Notes: generated by a model not told the origin, from the sequence alone. 58,211 nt of DNA from Nitrospina sp. LS_NOB (GCA_001542995.1 LFLA01000019.1:1-58211), one strand, 5' to 3'; shown: positions 27,670 through 37,010, counted from the stretch's first letter. Made by a program: numbers and translations.

Positions 27670-27816
27670 TCATTGAGTTTCATCCTTTATTGCTGCGCTG
27701 GCAATTACCAACGCCGCCCCAACGATGAGTAATGCCCACCCCCATTGAAGTTGGACTGATTGCATTGCCATATCTACCAATCCGCGAAAAGGATTACCCG
27801 CAAGCTTTGACTCCAT
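27670..27816 (-). CDS. 48-residue single-helix membrane protein (integron cassette)
   Basis: ATG at 27816 immediately follows the TAA of the upstream lipoprotein gene. The peptide begins MESKLAGNPFRGLVDMAM and has one hydrophobic helix, WGWALLIVGAALVIASAAI, ending KDETQ. The amphipathic front and clear helix, the tight coupling to the gene before it, and a stop directly against attC all argue that it is real. Function unknown. Confidence 0.6.
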   Translation of the reverse strand: MESKLAGNPFRGLVDMAMQSVQLQWGWALLIVGAALVIASAAIKDETQ

Positions 27817-28041
27817 TTAATAATTCTGACTTTTTTCAGCGGATTTCTGTCTGCGCAATATGTGCAGCATGCATTCACCAAATTGCCGTGTTCCTCGCAC
27901 ATAGCCAACATCTTCGCAGGCTCTTTTATCAGCCTCCAGTCTGACTTCATATTTCTTGTTTGCGTGCGGGATCTTTTTTACAACACAGCCCATCAGGGTG
28001 GGAATAAGTGCTATTAAGATTATATTTATTTTCAATTTCAT
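27817..28041 (-). CDS. Small lipoprotein (integron cassette)
   Basis: 74 residues. The signal sequence MKLKINIILIALIPTLMGC carries a lipobox (LMGC). The mature part has two more Cys (RACEDVGYVRG and FGECMLHIL) that could form a disulfide. No named family. It is followed without spacing by the 48-residue membrane protein. Confidence 0.7.
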   Translation of the reverse strand: MKLKINIILIALIPTLMGCVVKKIPHANKKYEVRLEADKRACEDVGYVRGTRQFGECMLHILRRQKSAEKSQNY

Positions 28042-28097
28042 TTTTATCCTGAAAACGGGCCTCTGAACCGCTGTCTGAGACCTTTTGATAGCCAGGC

Positions 28098-28382
28098 CTA
28101 TACCTTATCTGCTTTTACTTGAGACATCTTTGATCGAAAGTTGATGAATGTGAAAAGCATAATCCCGAGACTGCCAATACCTGTAAACCAGAGCCCCTCG
28201 TATTTCTTTGTCAAGACTAAGACCAAAGAAATCACCGCTAGAATTAAGACGATTATTCCATCACCTTCCCCATTTTGGAAAAAGTTGACATCCCCTATAA
28301 TTGGAACTCTCACAGTAGGCATAAACACTCCGATGAAAAGAACGGTTGAGCCGATGAGGCCGAGCAGTTGTTTTGTGTTCAT
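28098..28382 (-). CDS. Small integral membrane protein (integron cassette)
   Basis: 94 residues with three hydrophobic helices: LLGLIGSTVLFIGVFMP, GIIVLILAVISLVLVLT, and LWFTGIGSLGIMLFTFI. The short loop PTVRVPIIGDVNFFQNGEGD separates the first two. Similar tiny membrane proteins of unknown role are frequent in integron arrays. Confidence 0.7.
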   Translation of the reverse strand: MNTKQLLGLIGSTVLFIGVFMPTVRVPIIGDVNFFQNGEGDGIIVLILAVISLVLVLTKKYEGLWFTGIGSLGIMLFTFINFRSKMSQVKADKV

Positions 28383-28404
28383 GTTTTCTCCTGTCTTGTA
28401 TCGC

Positions 28405-28497
28405 TAGCGTCACAAATCACCATCGGTTAAAAATGGTGTGGCCGTAGCGAAAGTCACACCGCTTTTAGCCGTCCGAGCACATTTCCCTTGTGATGTG
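28405..28497 (-). other. Degenerate attC-like site
   Basis: On the minus strand, directly after the stop at 28498, comes CACATCACAAGG...TGCTCGGACGG and, at the far end, GGTGATTTGTGACGC. The ends are partial inverse complements and the wording parallels the attC at 27581, but the AAC/GTT of both cores is changed to CAC/GTG. Possibly a decayed site. Confidence 0.35.
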
Positions 28498-28947
28498 CTA
28501 CTCAGCCCCCAAATGAAAAAGAAAATTTTGTATGTCATTTCTTTGGTTGTTGCTTTTAAGTTCTTGTTTATTAACCTGCCCGAATGCCATTTGCGATTGA
28601 AACCATTCTTGTGCTGTTACTTTTACATTTTGATTTAGTTTGTAAATTATAAAGCGCAGTTTTCTGACTGGTGTTGTTAAGTAGGAATTGCCCACAAGCA
28701 TTTGAGCTAAAACGGCATCACCACCGGTCATCGTTTTTTCACAAACAACTTGGTTTGAGCTTGCTTCTGAAACCATCATTCCGTGACTAACGCAACCATC
28801 AAGTATTTTTCCTTTTACTTCCTCGGTGGTTGAGTTTCTAAAGATGCCTTCCGGTTATCCCGATGTGGTTTGCTTTATCAATGCTTGCTGTGCTACACAG
28901 CCACCTAGAACGCTAATGGTGATTAGTAATACTGTAAATTTCATCAT
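28498..28947 (-). pseudogene. Lipoprotein gene interrupted by an in-frame TAA
   Basis: ATGATG at 28947 with AAAAGGAGAA ahead. The first 30 codons give a lipoprotein signal (MKFTVLLITISVLGGC) and AQQALIKQTTSG, then TAA at 28855-28857. The same frame continues for 119 codons (KGKILDGCVSHGMMVSEASS, LRFIIYKLNQNVKVTAQEWF) to the stop at 28498. One substitution (for example TAT to TAA) explains the break. Family not recognised. Confidence 0.7.
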
Positions 28948-29015
28948 CGCTATTCTCCTTTTTGTTATGCATGACGCTCAGTGTAGAGCAAAATAGCCCT
29001 TATACCGTTCATTTT

Positions 29016-30095
<1,080 letters not shown>

Positions 30096-30138
30096 TTAAT
30101 TGTTCGGGTTTGAAATAAATGAGAAAGGGCTCATCAAG

Positions 30139-30530
30139 CCGCCCACTTCCGTGGGAGGGAACTGAGCAAGGACTCATCTCGCCAAGACAAATTGCTACTA
30201 GCAGAAAGAGTCATCGCTCACCGGGTCCAGCATCACGCCCTCTAGCGAGGGAGGCAATTGGGCAAGAACTTGTTGGGCCGAGATAACTCTTTGCTCGCCA
30301 GAAAAGCTATTGCGCACCGGGTCCAGCGTCACGCCCTCTAGCGAGGGAGGCAATTGGACAAGAACTTGTTGGGCCGAGATAACTCTTTGCTCGCCAGAAA
30401 AGCTATTGCGCACCGGGTCCAGCGTCACGCCCTCTAGCGAGGGAGGCAATTGGGCAAGAACTTGTTGGGCCGAGATAACTCTTTGCTCGCCAGAAAAGCT
30501 ATTGCGCACTGGGTCCAGCGTCACGCTGGC
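30139..30530. repeat. Tandem array of a 96-bp repeat between rpmA and obg
   Basis: The marker (A/C)C(C/T)GGGTCCAGC occurs at 30221, 30317, 30413 and 30509, exactly 96 bp apart. Three full units are nearly identical; the unit before 30221 is degenerate. Each unit contains GCCCTCTAGCGAGGG (a short palindrome), TTGTTGGGCCGAGATAAC and TTGCTCGCCAGAAAAGC. Because 96 is a multiple of 3, both strands stay open and give long false reading frames. Single related units occur elsewhere (3058, 4465, 12711, 32770, 32930, 50775). Confidence 0.92.
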
Positions 30531-30552
30531 CACGCCAAGTGGTGAGATGCAT

Positions 30553-30816
30553 TCAGTTTTGTGTTTGTGGATAGACGCTGATCTTTTGCGTTTTGCGGTC
30601 CCGATGTTCAAATTTGACCACACCCTCAATTTTCGCAAAAATCGTATAATCACTTCCCAAACCCACATTGCTTCCCGGGTGGAAGTGGGTACCGCGCTGG
30701 CGAACCAGTATTTCCCCTGCTTTGACGGCCTGACCTCCAAACCGCTTCACACCCAACCTTTGACCCCGGCTGTCACGACCGTTTGAGGTACTGCCTTGTC
30801 CTTTTTTATGTGCCAT
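30553..30816 (-). CDS. rpmA: Ribosomal protein bL27
   Basis: 87 residues. The N-terminus [20 protein letters not shown] and the segments GVKRFGGQ and [13 protein letters not shown] are diagnostic. bL27 reaches the peptidyl-transferase centre of the 50S subunit. It lies 12 bp downstream of rplU. There is no N-terminal extension needing cleavage, so it starts with the mature alanine. Confidence 0.98.
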   Translation of the reverse strand: MAHKKGQGSTSNGRDSRGQRLGVKRFGGQAVKAGEILVRQRGTHFHPGSNVGLGSDYTIFAKIEGVVKFEHRDRKTQKISVYPQTQN

Positions 30817-30828
30817 GATTTCCTCTGG

Positions 30829-31143
30829 TTATGGAGCGGTAATTCCGGTAATTTTCAAGCGTGTCAAGGACTGGCGATGGCCATTCTTGCGCCGGTAATT
30901 TTTTCTCCGATGTTTCTTAAAAACAATAATTTTCTTGCCTCTCAATTGCTCGGTAACCTCGCACGCTACAGTGCAACCCTTTACGTATGGAGTGCCAACT
31001 TTGATCGAACCACCTTCCCCGCAGATAAGAACCTTATCCAGGTTAATGGTCTCTCCAACATTGCCTTCCAACTTTTCAACTTGGATGACATCGCCTTCTG
31101 ATATCTTGTATTGTTTGCCACCCGTTTTAACCACTGCTATCAT
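30829..31143 (-). CDS. rplU: Ribosomal protein bL21
   Basis: 104 residues beginning [20 protein letters not shown], with [20 protein letters not shown] at the end; both are family signatures. It is the first gene of the rplU-rpmA-obg unit, with a good promoter about 90 bp upstream. Confidence 0.98.
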   Translation of the reverse strand: MIAVVKTGGKQYKISEGDVIQVEKLEGNVGETINLDKVLICGEGGSIKVGTPYVKGCTVACEVTEQLRGKKIIVFKKHRRKNYRRKNGHRQSLTRLKITGITAP

Positions 31144-31229
31144 TTCCAGTCACTCCTTAAAATCAAACAATAAGGGCGGTTCCACTCAGGAACCCCCCCC
31201 CATCCGTCCCAACATTGGATAAAACGATT

Positions 31230-31258
31230 ATAATAGGCAAAAAAGCCCCTCTTGTCAA
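31230..31258 (-). promoter_or_regulatory. Sigma-70 type promoter for rplU-rpmA-obg
   Basis: On the minus strand, TTGACA (31258-31253) and TATTAT (31235-31230) are separated by 17 bp. Confidence 0.75.
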
Positions 31259-31364
31259 GAAAACGCCCATCGACACAAAGGAATATATCCTGTAAGCTTG
31301 CTTTCAATATTTGACCGCATTATATAATGATTCCAAGGACAAATCCAGCCCCAGGAAAACTCGC

Positions 31365-31925
31365 ATGTCTTTGAAAGATAAAGAAAAGTGGGACAGCAAA
31401 TACGACGCCGACGAGTACATAACCGGCAAAGAACCCAGTGGCTGGCTTGAAGAAAACGCCGGGCTTCTGGACGGAAACGGAAAAGCCCTGGACATCGCCG
31501 GAGGCGAAGGAAGAAATTCCGTTTTTGCCGCCAGCAAAGGTTATGAAGTTACTTGCCTCGACATATCAGAAAATGGGTTGCGGAAAGCCCAGACCTTGGC
31601 ACAGGAAAAAAACGCTAAGATTACAACAGTTCTCGCCGATCTGGATAATAACTCTCTTAAGGAAAATGAATACGATCTGGTTCTCTGTTTCAACTTTCTG
31701 GATCGCAATCTGTTTTCGGGAATCCGCCAAACACTAAAGTCAGGCGGTTTGCTTTTTTACGAAACCTTTACCCTCGACTACCTGAAATACAGCAGTTTCA
31801 AAAAGGAATGGGTTTTGGAAGCTAACGAATTGCTTCAGGCATTTAGCGATTTTCATATTTTAAGATACCGGGAAGTGGATGAGAATCCCAAAGCATTCGC
31901 CTCGCTGGTCGCGCAAAAACCATGA
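31365..31925 (+). CDS. Class I SAM-dependent methyltransferase (TehB-like)
   Basis: 186 residues. The SAM-binding motif I is ALDIAGGEGRNSVFAASKGY, followed by the acidic motif II end VTCLDIS and the motif LVLCFNFLDR. The N-terminus KEKWDSKYDADEYITGKEPS is typical of tellurite-resistance TehB-like and related small-molecule methyltransferases. I chose the ATG at 31365; the longer frame runs back through a TATAAT-like promoter element (31323-31328). Substrate unknown. Confidence 0.85.
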   Translation: MSLKDKEKWDSKYDADEYITGKEPSGWLEENAGLLDGNGKALDIAGGEGRNSVFAASKGYEVTCLDISENGLRKAQTLAQEKNAKITTVLADLDNNSLKENEYDLVLCFNFLDRNLFSGIRQTLKSGGLLFYETFTLDYLKYSSFKKEWVLEANELLQAFSDFHILRYREVDENPKAFASLVAQKP

Positions 31926-31953
31926 GCAAACACTTGCTTATTGACTGGCAATC

Positions 31954-32769
31954 ATGAAACATCACCGACATCTAATTTTAATTCTCACCCTGGCTTTGTG
32001 CTCAGGACTTATTTTGGGTTGCGCATCGACCCCGGAGAAAAAGCTCAAAACCAAAGGGTTCACGCTCTCCTACAGGGACAAGACTTCAGCAGGTTCCCCC
32101 GTCAATAAAATACAACTCAGCCATCCCGTTAAATTATCGGAGGCTGACGTTCGGAGATATTTAAAATCTCTGGTCTTTGAAGAACTCTCTCTATTTGGCA
32201 AGAAAAACCCCGTGTTTCTCCCGCAAGACCTGGATCGCATCGGACGCCTGCTCACAAAAGCCATTCAGCGCGTTCCGAATCATAAAATCATTCACTATGA
32301 ACTTGAAACCTCGCGAGGGACTACAGCGGGAGACCTTTTCGCCAGCAAGGAATACATCCATTGGCGGTTCGACTCCATAAAAGGAATGAACTTTTTCGGA
32401 CGATCTTACACCAGTTTCGGAAATATCAATTGGCGAATGGTTCCGCAGTCGGGGCAGGAGTATCATGCGGTCCACAAACTTCTGGGAACCCAGGCTCAGG
32501 AAAACTGGATCATCGCCAAGTTGGTTTCTTCGAAAATCAAAAGAAGCCCCCGGCAGAAAAACACCAGACAGAAAAGCCTTCATTCTTCCAAAAATAAAAC
32601 GAAAGCTCTATCAAGGGCGCCTGTAAATGAAGGCGACTCACCCGCAAAAAGTCCTGACCCCGCCCTGGAAGAGAAACTTCAGTTCCTCAAAGACCTGCAT
32701 GAGAAAAACCTGATCGATGAAAAAGAGTATGACCAGAAAAGGAAAGAGTTGCTCGACACCTACCTTTAG
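31954..32769 (+). CDS. Lipoprotein with a C-terminal SHOCT-like domain
   Basis: 271 residues. The signal sequence LTLALCSGLILGC carries a lipobox at about residue 23. The middle (about 40-195) is a conserved-looking globular region (LSEADVRRYLKSLVFEELS, and HKIIHYELETSRGTTAGDLF) that I cannot name. A basic, Ser/Lys-rich linker follows. The last 35 residues, LQFLKDLHEKNLIDEKEYDQ onward, match the SHOCT oligomerisation module. It sits 28 bp after the methyltransferase and may share its transcript. Confidence 0.7.
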   Translation: MKHHRHLILILTLALCSGLILGCASTPEKKLKTKGFTLSYRDKTSAGSPVNKIQLSHPVKLSEADVRRYLKSLVFEELSLFGKKNPVFLPQDLDRIGRLLTKAIQRVPNHKIIHYELETSRGTTAGDLFASKEYIHWRFDSIKGMNFFGRSYTSFGNINWRMVPQSGQEYHAVHKLLGTQAQENWIIAKLVSSKIKRSPRQKNTRQKSLHSSKNKTKALSRAPVNEGDSPAKSPDPALEEKLQFLKDLHEKNLIDEKEYDQKRKELLDTYL

Positions 32770-32960
32770 CCCGGCGAGCCGCCGGAGGCAATGGGAGGCC
32801 AACGCTCGCTTTACTCACGGGCCTTTGAAAAATTTGTATCCTCCCTCCCTTCATAGGGAGGGACTGAGGGAGGGTTGGATTTTTTATGGCAGGGGAAGCA
32901 GATAGCAAAAACTTACGAAGCCGAGAACATTATTGCTCATTGGGTCCAGCGTCACGCTGG
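32770..32960. repeat. Mixed interspersed repeats after the SHOCT lipoprotein
   Basis: Contains a GGCGAGCCGCCGGAGGCAATGG start of a 96-bp-family unit and the hairpin CCCTCCC-TTCATA-GGGAGGG (about 32842-32861). The same hairpin is found where copy 1 of the MITE-like element entered the IS30 gene. A second 96-bp-family piece ends with CCAGCGTCACGCTGG (32945-32959). The last piece is read as the C-terminus of the next gene on the minus strand. Confidence 0.7.
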
Positions 32961-33415
32961 TGCCGAGCGGTGGAAAGAATCTCATCGACCTTATCCATAA
33001 GATCATTGCGTTCCTGATTGGTCGCGTCGATCTTCCTTTTGGTTTGAACAATTGTGGCATCCGGCAAATCTGTTCTGCGGACCTCGTCTTCCAAATGCCA
33101 GAGCTTGATATTTCGGCAAGCCAACTCGCTCACCGCATTGCCCAACTCTTTGATTGCGTCGGAGGACGAGACATTGGTGTTGGTATACATCTTGATTTTT
33201 TTATCCCGAATGCGCACTTCCCCCCTGAGCGCTGCGCCGAGAAAGCCATCCACCTCTTTCATCAGATCCTGTCTCTGACTGTCCGCCAGATCCCGTTTTG
33301 CCTGGAGTTCCTGCCGTTTCGAAGCTTCTGCATTTTCCAACGCCTCATCCAGATGCCAGATGCGCAGGTTTTTAATTGAAAGTTTATCAACCAGACTGCC
33401 TAAAGTTTCTGCCAT
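32930..33415 (-). CDS. DUF4254-like protein with two copies of the motif
   Basis: 161 residues. The block ELACRNIKLWHLEDEVRR, then KRKIDATNQERNDLMDKVDE, resembles the DUF4254 signature. An earlier block, KLSIKNLRIWHLDEALEN through QRQDLMKEVDGFL, is a clear internal duplicate. Long helices predominate. Relatives are sometimes found near glycosyltransferase and envelope genes, but no function is established. The last ten residues (HQRDAGPNEQ) and the stop are encoded by an interspersed repeat, so the natural C-terminus has probably been altered. Confidence 0.72.
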   Translation of the reverse strand: MAETLGSLVDKLSIKNLRIWHLDEALENAEASKRQELQAKRDLADSQRQDLMKEVDGFLGAALRGEVRIRDKKIKMYTNTNVSSSDAIKELGNAVSELACRNIKLWHLEDEVRRTDLPDATIVQTKRKIDATNQERNDLMDKVDEILSTARHQRDAGPNEQ

Positions 33416-33546
33416 AAAAAGTATTTTGAATTCGAGTTAATTTAGATTTATGAAAGTGCTCTTATTTTTTTCAAACTAACACACCCCATGCAGGGGTTCA
33501 ACCTTGACAGAGAACCTTACGTGGTTGAATGTGAATAATTTATGAG

Positions 33547-34155
33547 TTAACGACGAGGTTCATTTTCAAGACCGCCCCACATACGTAACACTTCACCATT
33601 CATTGTTCCCTCAATACTTTGAACATATCCGGCTGCTGCCTGGGCAGCTGTTACTACTCCACGACCTGATTCTTCAGGCGATACAACTGGCGCCGGACTG
33701 ACAACGTTGAGGCGTATCCCTCAAGGCAACATTGGCCCTACTGTTCGAACAAAAGAATCGACTGCCGCATTAAAGGGGCCAGTGGCCGCACTGGCGGGAT
33801 TCGGGTAGTCACTGAGGTATCCACTAGATAAGGTAAATGAACCGGAATCATTGGCATACGGTGTTCCAATTCGCACCAGATTGATTTGCGCCATAAATTT
33901 CCTTTGAAACCCATAGTCAAAGTCCTCATCCATCAGGTCTTCATAAGGTTTAAACGCACTATCACGACCAACGACAGCTATAAGAGCATCGAATTTTCCA
34001 ACCTGTTCAAACATTGCTTTCACAGACCGAGTGTCCGTGTAATCTACCTTCACATCTCCATTTCGTCCTGCACGTACAATTTCATGGTTTGGAGATAAAG
34101 CTTGAGCAATTTCACTTCCAATAATTCCACTGGCTCCTAACAAAATTATCTTCAT
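33547..34155 (-). pseudogene. Short-chain dehydrogenase/reductase with an in-frame TGA
   Basis: 203 codons in one frame. The N-terminal Rossmann motif is KIILLGASGIIGSEIAQAL (a TGxxGxG variant), and FTLSSGYLSDYPNPASAATG is the active-site region. At 33721-33723 a TGA follows VGPMLP, and the frame continues as GIRLNVVSPAPV, a typical SDR strand, to a stop at 33547. A CGA-to-TGA transition (Arg codon) explains it. The truncated product (144 residues) lacks the C-terminal part of the fold. Confidence 0.8.
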
Positions 34156-34182
34156 ATTTCCAGCCTTTTTAAAATGGGTGGT

Positions 34183-34815
34183 TCAGTTTTTTATGATGCA
34201 GTTTAAGCCGTCCCGCACTGTCAGCAGAACCGATTCCACCCGCTGGTCCTTAATGACCCGCTCATTGAACTGGTGGATGGCCCTGTCTGAATCGTCTTTT
34301 GGATCAAGCACCCGGCCACTCCACAGAACGTTATCCACGGCGATCAATCCGCCCTGACGAATCAATGGGAAGATGGCTTCATAATAATTGCTGTAGTTCT
34401 GTTTGTCCGCATCGATGAAGGCCATGTCAAACGGGCCAGTCAGCGTTTTGATCGATTCCAGCGCCGGGCCTTCCAGCAGGGTTATTTTTTTTCCATGCGG
34501 ACTTTCAGCAAAATATTTCCGCGCAAAGGCAATCGCCACAGGGTCCATTTCACAGGTCACCAGAGTTCCATCCTCCGGCAAAGCTTCGGCCATCGACAAA
34601 GCGCCGTACCCACCAAAGGTGCCAATTTCCAGAATGCGCCGAGCTCCGACCAGTCGCGCCAGCAGTTTTAAAAGCCGGGCCTCTAGCCTGCCTGTCGTCA
34701 TCTGAGGAATTTCCAGTTTTTGGTAAGTTTCCTCTTCAAGCCTTCTTAACAGCTCGCCTTCATCACTGGTGTGGTCAAAGGCATATTGTTCTATCTTTTC
34801 ATCAATAAAGTCCAT
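34183..34815 (-). CDS. SAM-dependent O-methyltransferase (caffeoyl-CoA OMT-like)
   Basis: 210 residues of the methyltransferase-3 family. Motif I is ILEIGTFGGYGALSMAEALP; the metal/substrate Asp motif is FDMAFIDADKQNYSNYY; then GGLIAVDNVLWSGRV. Members methylate catechol-type hydroxyls with a divalent cation; the substrate here is unknown. The ribosome binding site is GGGAGGG. It is upstream of a dead SDR and downstream of alkA. Confidence 0.9.
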   Translation of the reverse strand: MDFIDEKIEQYAFDHTSDEGELLRRLEEETYQKLEIPQMTTGRLEARLLKLLARLVGARRILEIGTFGGYGALSMAEALPEDGTLVTCEMDPVAIAFARKYFAESPHGKKITLLEGPALESIKTLTGPFDMAFIDADKQNYSNYYEAIFPLIRQGGLIAVDNVLWSGRVLDPKDDSDRAIHQFNERVIKDQRVESVLLTVRDGLNCIIKN

Positions 34816-34848
34816 GAACCCTCCCGCAAATTTCTTAAAGAGACACTC

Positions 34849-35481
34849 TTAATACGCCACAATTCCCTCATCCAGCATACGCCAGGTATACCAGGTCCCC
34901 ACCGTTTCGAACGGTTGCCATTTTTTCCCCAAAGCACGCACTCTATCAGGAGTGGGTAAGGCCCTCATATTGTAGAGTTGTTTCACTCCGGCCCGGAGCC
35001 CTAAATCCCCAACCGGCAAAACATCCAGCCGATTCAGAGAAAAGATCAGGAACATCTCCGCCGTCCACCGTCCAACGCCATAAATATCGGTCAACTGCCG
35101 GATAATTTCTTCATTGTTCTGATAAGCCATACGGTGAGGGCGAACACTGCCATCGAGAAATTTCGCGCTGAGGTCTTTCATATACTTCACCTTTTGGCTC
35201 GACAGTCCCACTTCCCGCAATTGTTTTTCTGACAAGCCCTGTACTTTTTCTGGAGTGGGCCGGCTACCGGTAAAAAGATTTTGAAAACGATGGGTGATGG
35301 ATTCCGCGGCTTTCGTCGAAATCTGTTGCGCAACAATGGCTTTACATAATACCTGAAAATAATTTCGGTTCCGTTTCAACTTGAAGGGACCCATCCGGCG
35401 TATCACACGGGCCATCACGGCGTCTCTCTCATCAAAATGTTTTAGGATTATTTTTTTACTGGGGAGCGGCATTTCAGTCAC
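34849..35481 (-). CDS. DNA-3-methyladenine glycosylase II-like (HhH-GPD superfamily)
   Basis: Removes alkylated purines in base excision repair. 210 residues. An N-terminal helical part carries VLCKAIVAQQISTKAAESIT. The helix-hairpin-helix motif is LTDIYGVGRWTAEMFLIF, and the catalytic Asp is in VLPVGDLGLRAG. It has the size of the AlkA core without the N-terminal AlkA_N domain. It overlaps the upstream LRR gene by 4 bp. Confidence 0.92.
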   Translation of the reverse strand: MTEMPLPSKKIILKHFDERDAVMARVIRRMGPFKLKRNRNYFQVLCKAIVAQQISTKAAESITHRFQNLFTGSRPTPEKVQGLSEKQLREVGLSSQKVKYMKDLSAKFLDGSVRPHRMAYQNNEEIIRQLTDIYGVGRWTAEMFLIFSLNRLDVLPVGDLGLRAGVKQLYNMRALPTPDRVRALGKKWQPFETVGTWYTWRMLDEGIVAY

Positions 35482-36299
35482 CCTCGCCAGTCTACCTGAA
35501 ACGCCCGGACGCTTTTAAGGTTGGGAGAGGCCTTAAGTTGATCCACAGCTCGATCACTGATCCGGTTTTGGTAGAGGTCAAGAGTGATTAAACGGGGGAA
35601 CGCCTCTGAACAGCAAAGCAAATCCACAGCGCTATCTTCCAATCCGTTTGCCGCAAGGGACAACAGAGTCAGTTCCTGAAAGTTTTTGGACTCGCATAAC
35701 ACCTTAACACCCCCCAACCCCAAACCCGTTTTCTGCAAATAAAGTTCGCGCAGGTTTTGCAATCTAGATTCTCCCGCAAGAATCTCTGCACCGGCAGGTC
35801 CTACCGGATTGAGGTTGAGGTAAAGCAATTGCAGATTGGAAAGAACTTCTGACTCCGTCAACGCTTTCAAGCCTTCCAGACCGATCCGGTTACTCTGGAG
35901 AAAAAGTTTCTGTAGTTGGCCCAGATAAGGTGACGCGGCTATGGATTGCGCCGAGTAGTTCGTGAGTTTGTTATGAGCCAGAGAAAGAACCATCAGTTTT
36001 TTAAGCTGGGGCGAATTTGCCAGTGCCTCTACCCCCTCATTGCCAAATTCATTTTTATCCAGCCACAACTCCTTAACTTTGCGGATTGTGTCGTAGGCCA
36101 AAAGGTCCTCGACTTCTTCTATGAGCACTTCCTTGTCAACGAGGTCGAGCTTATAGATAGCATTTTCGCTGTTTTCAATCTCGGCATTGGCCTCGGCCTC
36201 GCTCCAGACCATGGCGGTGGAGTCGTCTGGTTCCTCAGCCAGAACTGTCAAGCTGTTTCTGATCAGGCTTTCGAAAAGAGGACTGATCATTTCAGCCAT
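35478..36299 (-). CDS. Leucine-rich repeat protein, ribonuclease-inhibitor type (1 of 3)
   Basis: 273 residues. After an 85-residue N-terminal region come about six 24-28-residue repeats of the form LxxLxLxxNxIGxEGxxAL (for example LKELWLDKNEFGNEGVEALA and LQKLFLQSNRIGLEGLKALT). Such repeats build a curved protein-binding surface and are more familiar in eukaryotes. There is no signal peptide, so it is cytoplasmic. It overlaps aroK by 13 bp and alkA by 4 bp, placing it inside a tight operon. The partner is unknown. Confidence 0.85.
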   Translation of the reverse strand: MAEMISPLFESLIRNSLTVLAEEPDDSTAMVWSEAEANAEIENSENAIYKLDLVDKEVLIEEVEDLLAYDTIRKVKELWLDKNEFGNEGVEALANSPQLKKLMVLSLAHNKLTNYSAQSIAASPYLGQLQKLFLQSNRIGLEGLKALTESEVLSNLQLLYLNLNPVGPAGAEILAGESRLQNLRELYLQKTGLGLGGVKVLCESKNFQELTLLSLAANGLEDSAVDLLCCSEAFPRLITLDLYQNRISDRAVDQLKASPNLKSVRAFQVDWRG

Positions 36300-36811
36300 C
36301 CTTGCTCTTTAAAAAAGGCGATGATGTCATGAGTTGTTTCTCCCGGTCTTCGGCTGGTGGTGTCGCAAATATAATCCGCAGCAGACTGATATTTTTCATG
36401 CCGGTCAGCAAGAATTTTTTTCTGTTCTTCCTCAAAACTGAGACCTTCTTTAAGAGCAGGTCGATTGCGGTCTTTTTTGGTCCTCCTGATGATCGTAGAC
36501 AGGCTCGCCGTGAGCAGAACGCATTTCCCCTCTCTTTTCAGGAGAACTATATTATTGTCGTCAAGCACCACTCCCCCACCACAATCAATAATACAGTCCC
36601 GAGCCTCTCCGACCACCCGGCTCACAATTTCTGATTCCAATTTTCTAAAACCCGGCCAGCCTTCCTGTTTCACAACTTCGGGGATGGGTTTCCCGGCAGT
36701 TTGGACAATCAAATCATCCACTCGGTACAGTTTTCTCCCCAGTTCTTCAGAAAGAATTCTTGCAATCACCGATTTTCCGGTTCCCCTGTAACCCAGCATG
36801 ACAATATTCAA
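36287..36811 (-). CDS. aroK: Shikimate kinase
   Basis: Phosphorylates shikimate on the route to chorismate. 174 residues. The P-loop is MLGYRGTGKSVIARIL, the shikimate-binding Asp is in YRVDDLIVQTAG, FRKLESEIV follows, and DCGGGVVLDDNN is the family GGG motif. The lid/Arg region is KKDRNRPAL. Length and motif order are normal. It heads the aroK-LRR-alkA overlapping set. Confidence 0.94.
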   Translation of the reverse strand: MNIVMLGYRGTGKSVIARILSEELGRKLYRVDDLIVQTAGKPIPEVVKQEGWPGFRKLESEIVSRVVGEARDCIIDCGGGVVLDDNNIVLLKREGKCVLLTASLSTIIRRTKKDRNRPALKEGLSFEEEQKKILADRHEKYQSAADYICDTTSRRPGETTHDIIAFFKEQGWLK

Positions 36812-37010
36812 CGACCTGTATCCTGTATGGGTGCAGACTTCTCAGGGTTCCTTAATCAGTAGTCCTGACAGATTAGTGACCCTGACAGAGCCCGGCTATC
36901 TAAAAAGCTTTGATTTCAATAACGCAAAAAGAGTAAAGCAATATTTCTGCCGATGCAAACGAAACCTTAGTTTAGGCAAAAACTGTCTTTTTCTTCTTAC
37001 ATAAACCCCC

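Noticed and set aside
30139-30530. Possible CRISPR array
   Set aside because: The units are directly tandem with no unique spacers and are 96 bp long; no cas genes are near.
30198-30786. Long repetitive reading frames on both strands across the 96-bp array
   Set aside because: They arise because 96 is a multiple of three; one runs into rpmA and neither has a ribosome binding site or family similarity.
33721-33723. Selenocysteine codon in the short-chain dehydrogenase
   Set aside because: The position corresponds to a non-catalytic, probably Arg codon, and the family has no selenoprotein members that I know of.
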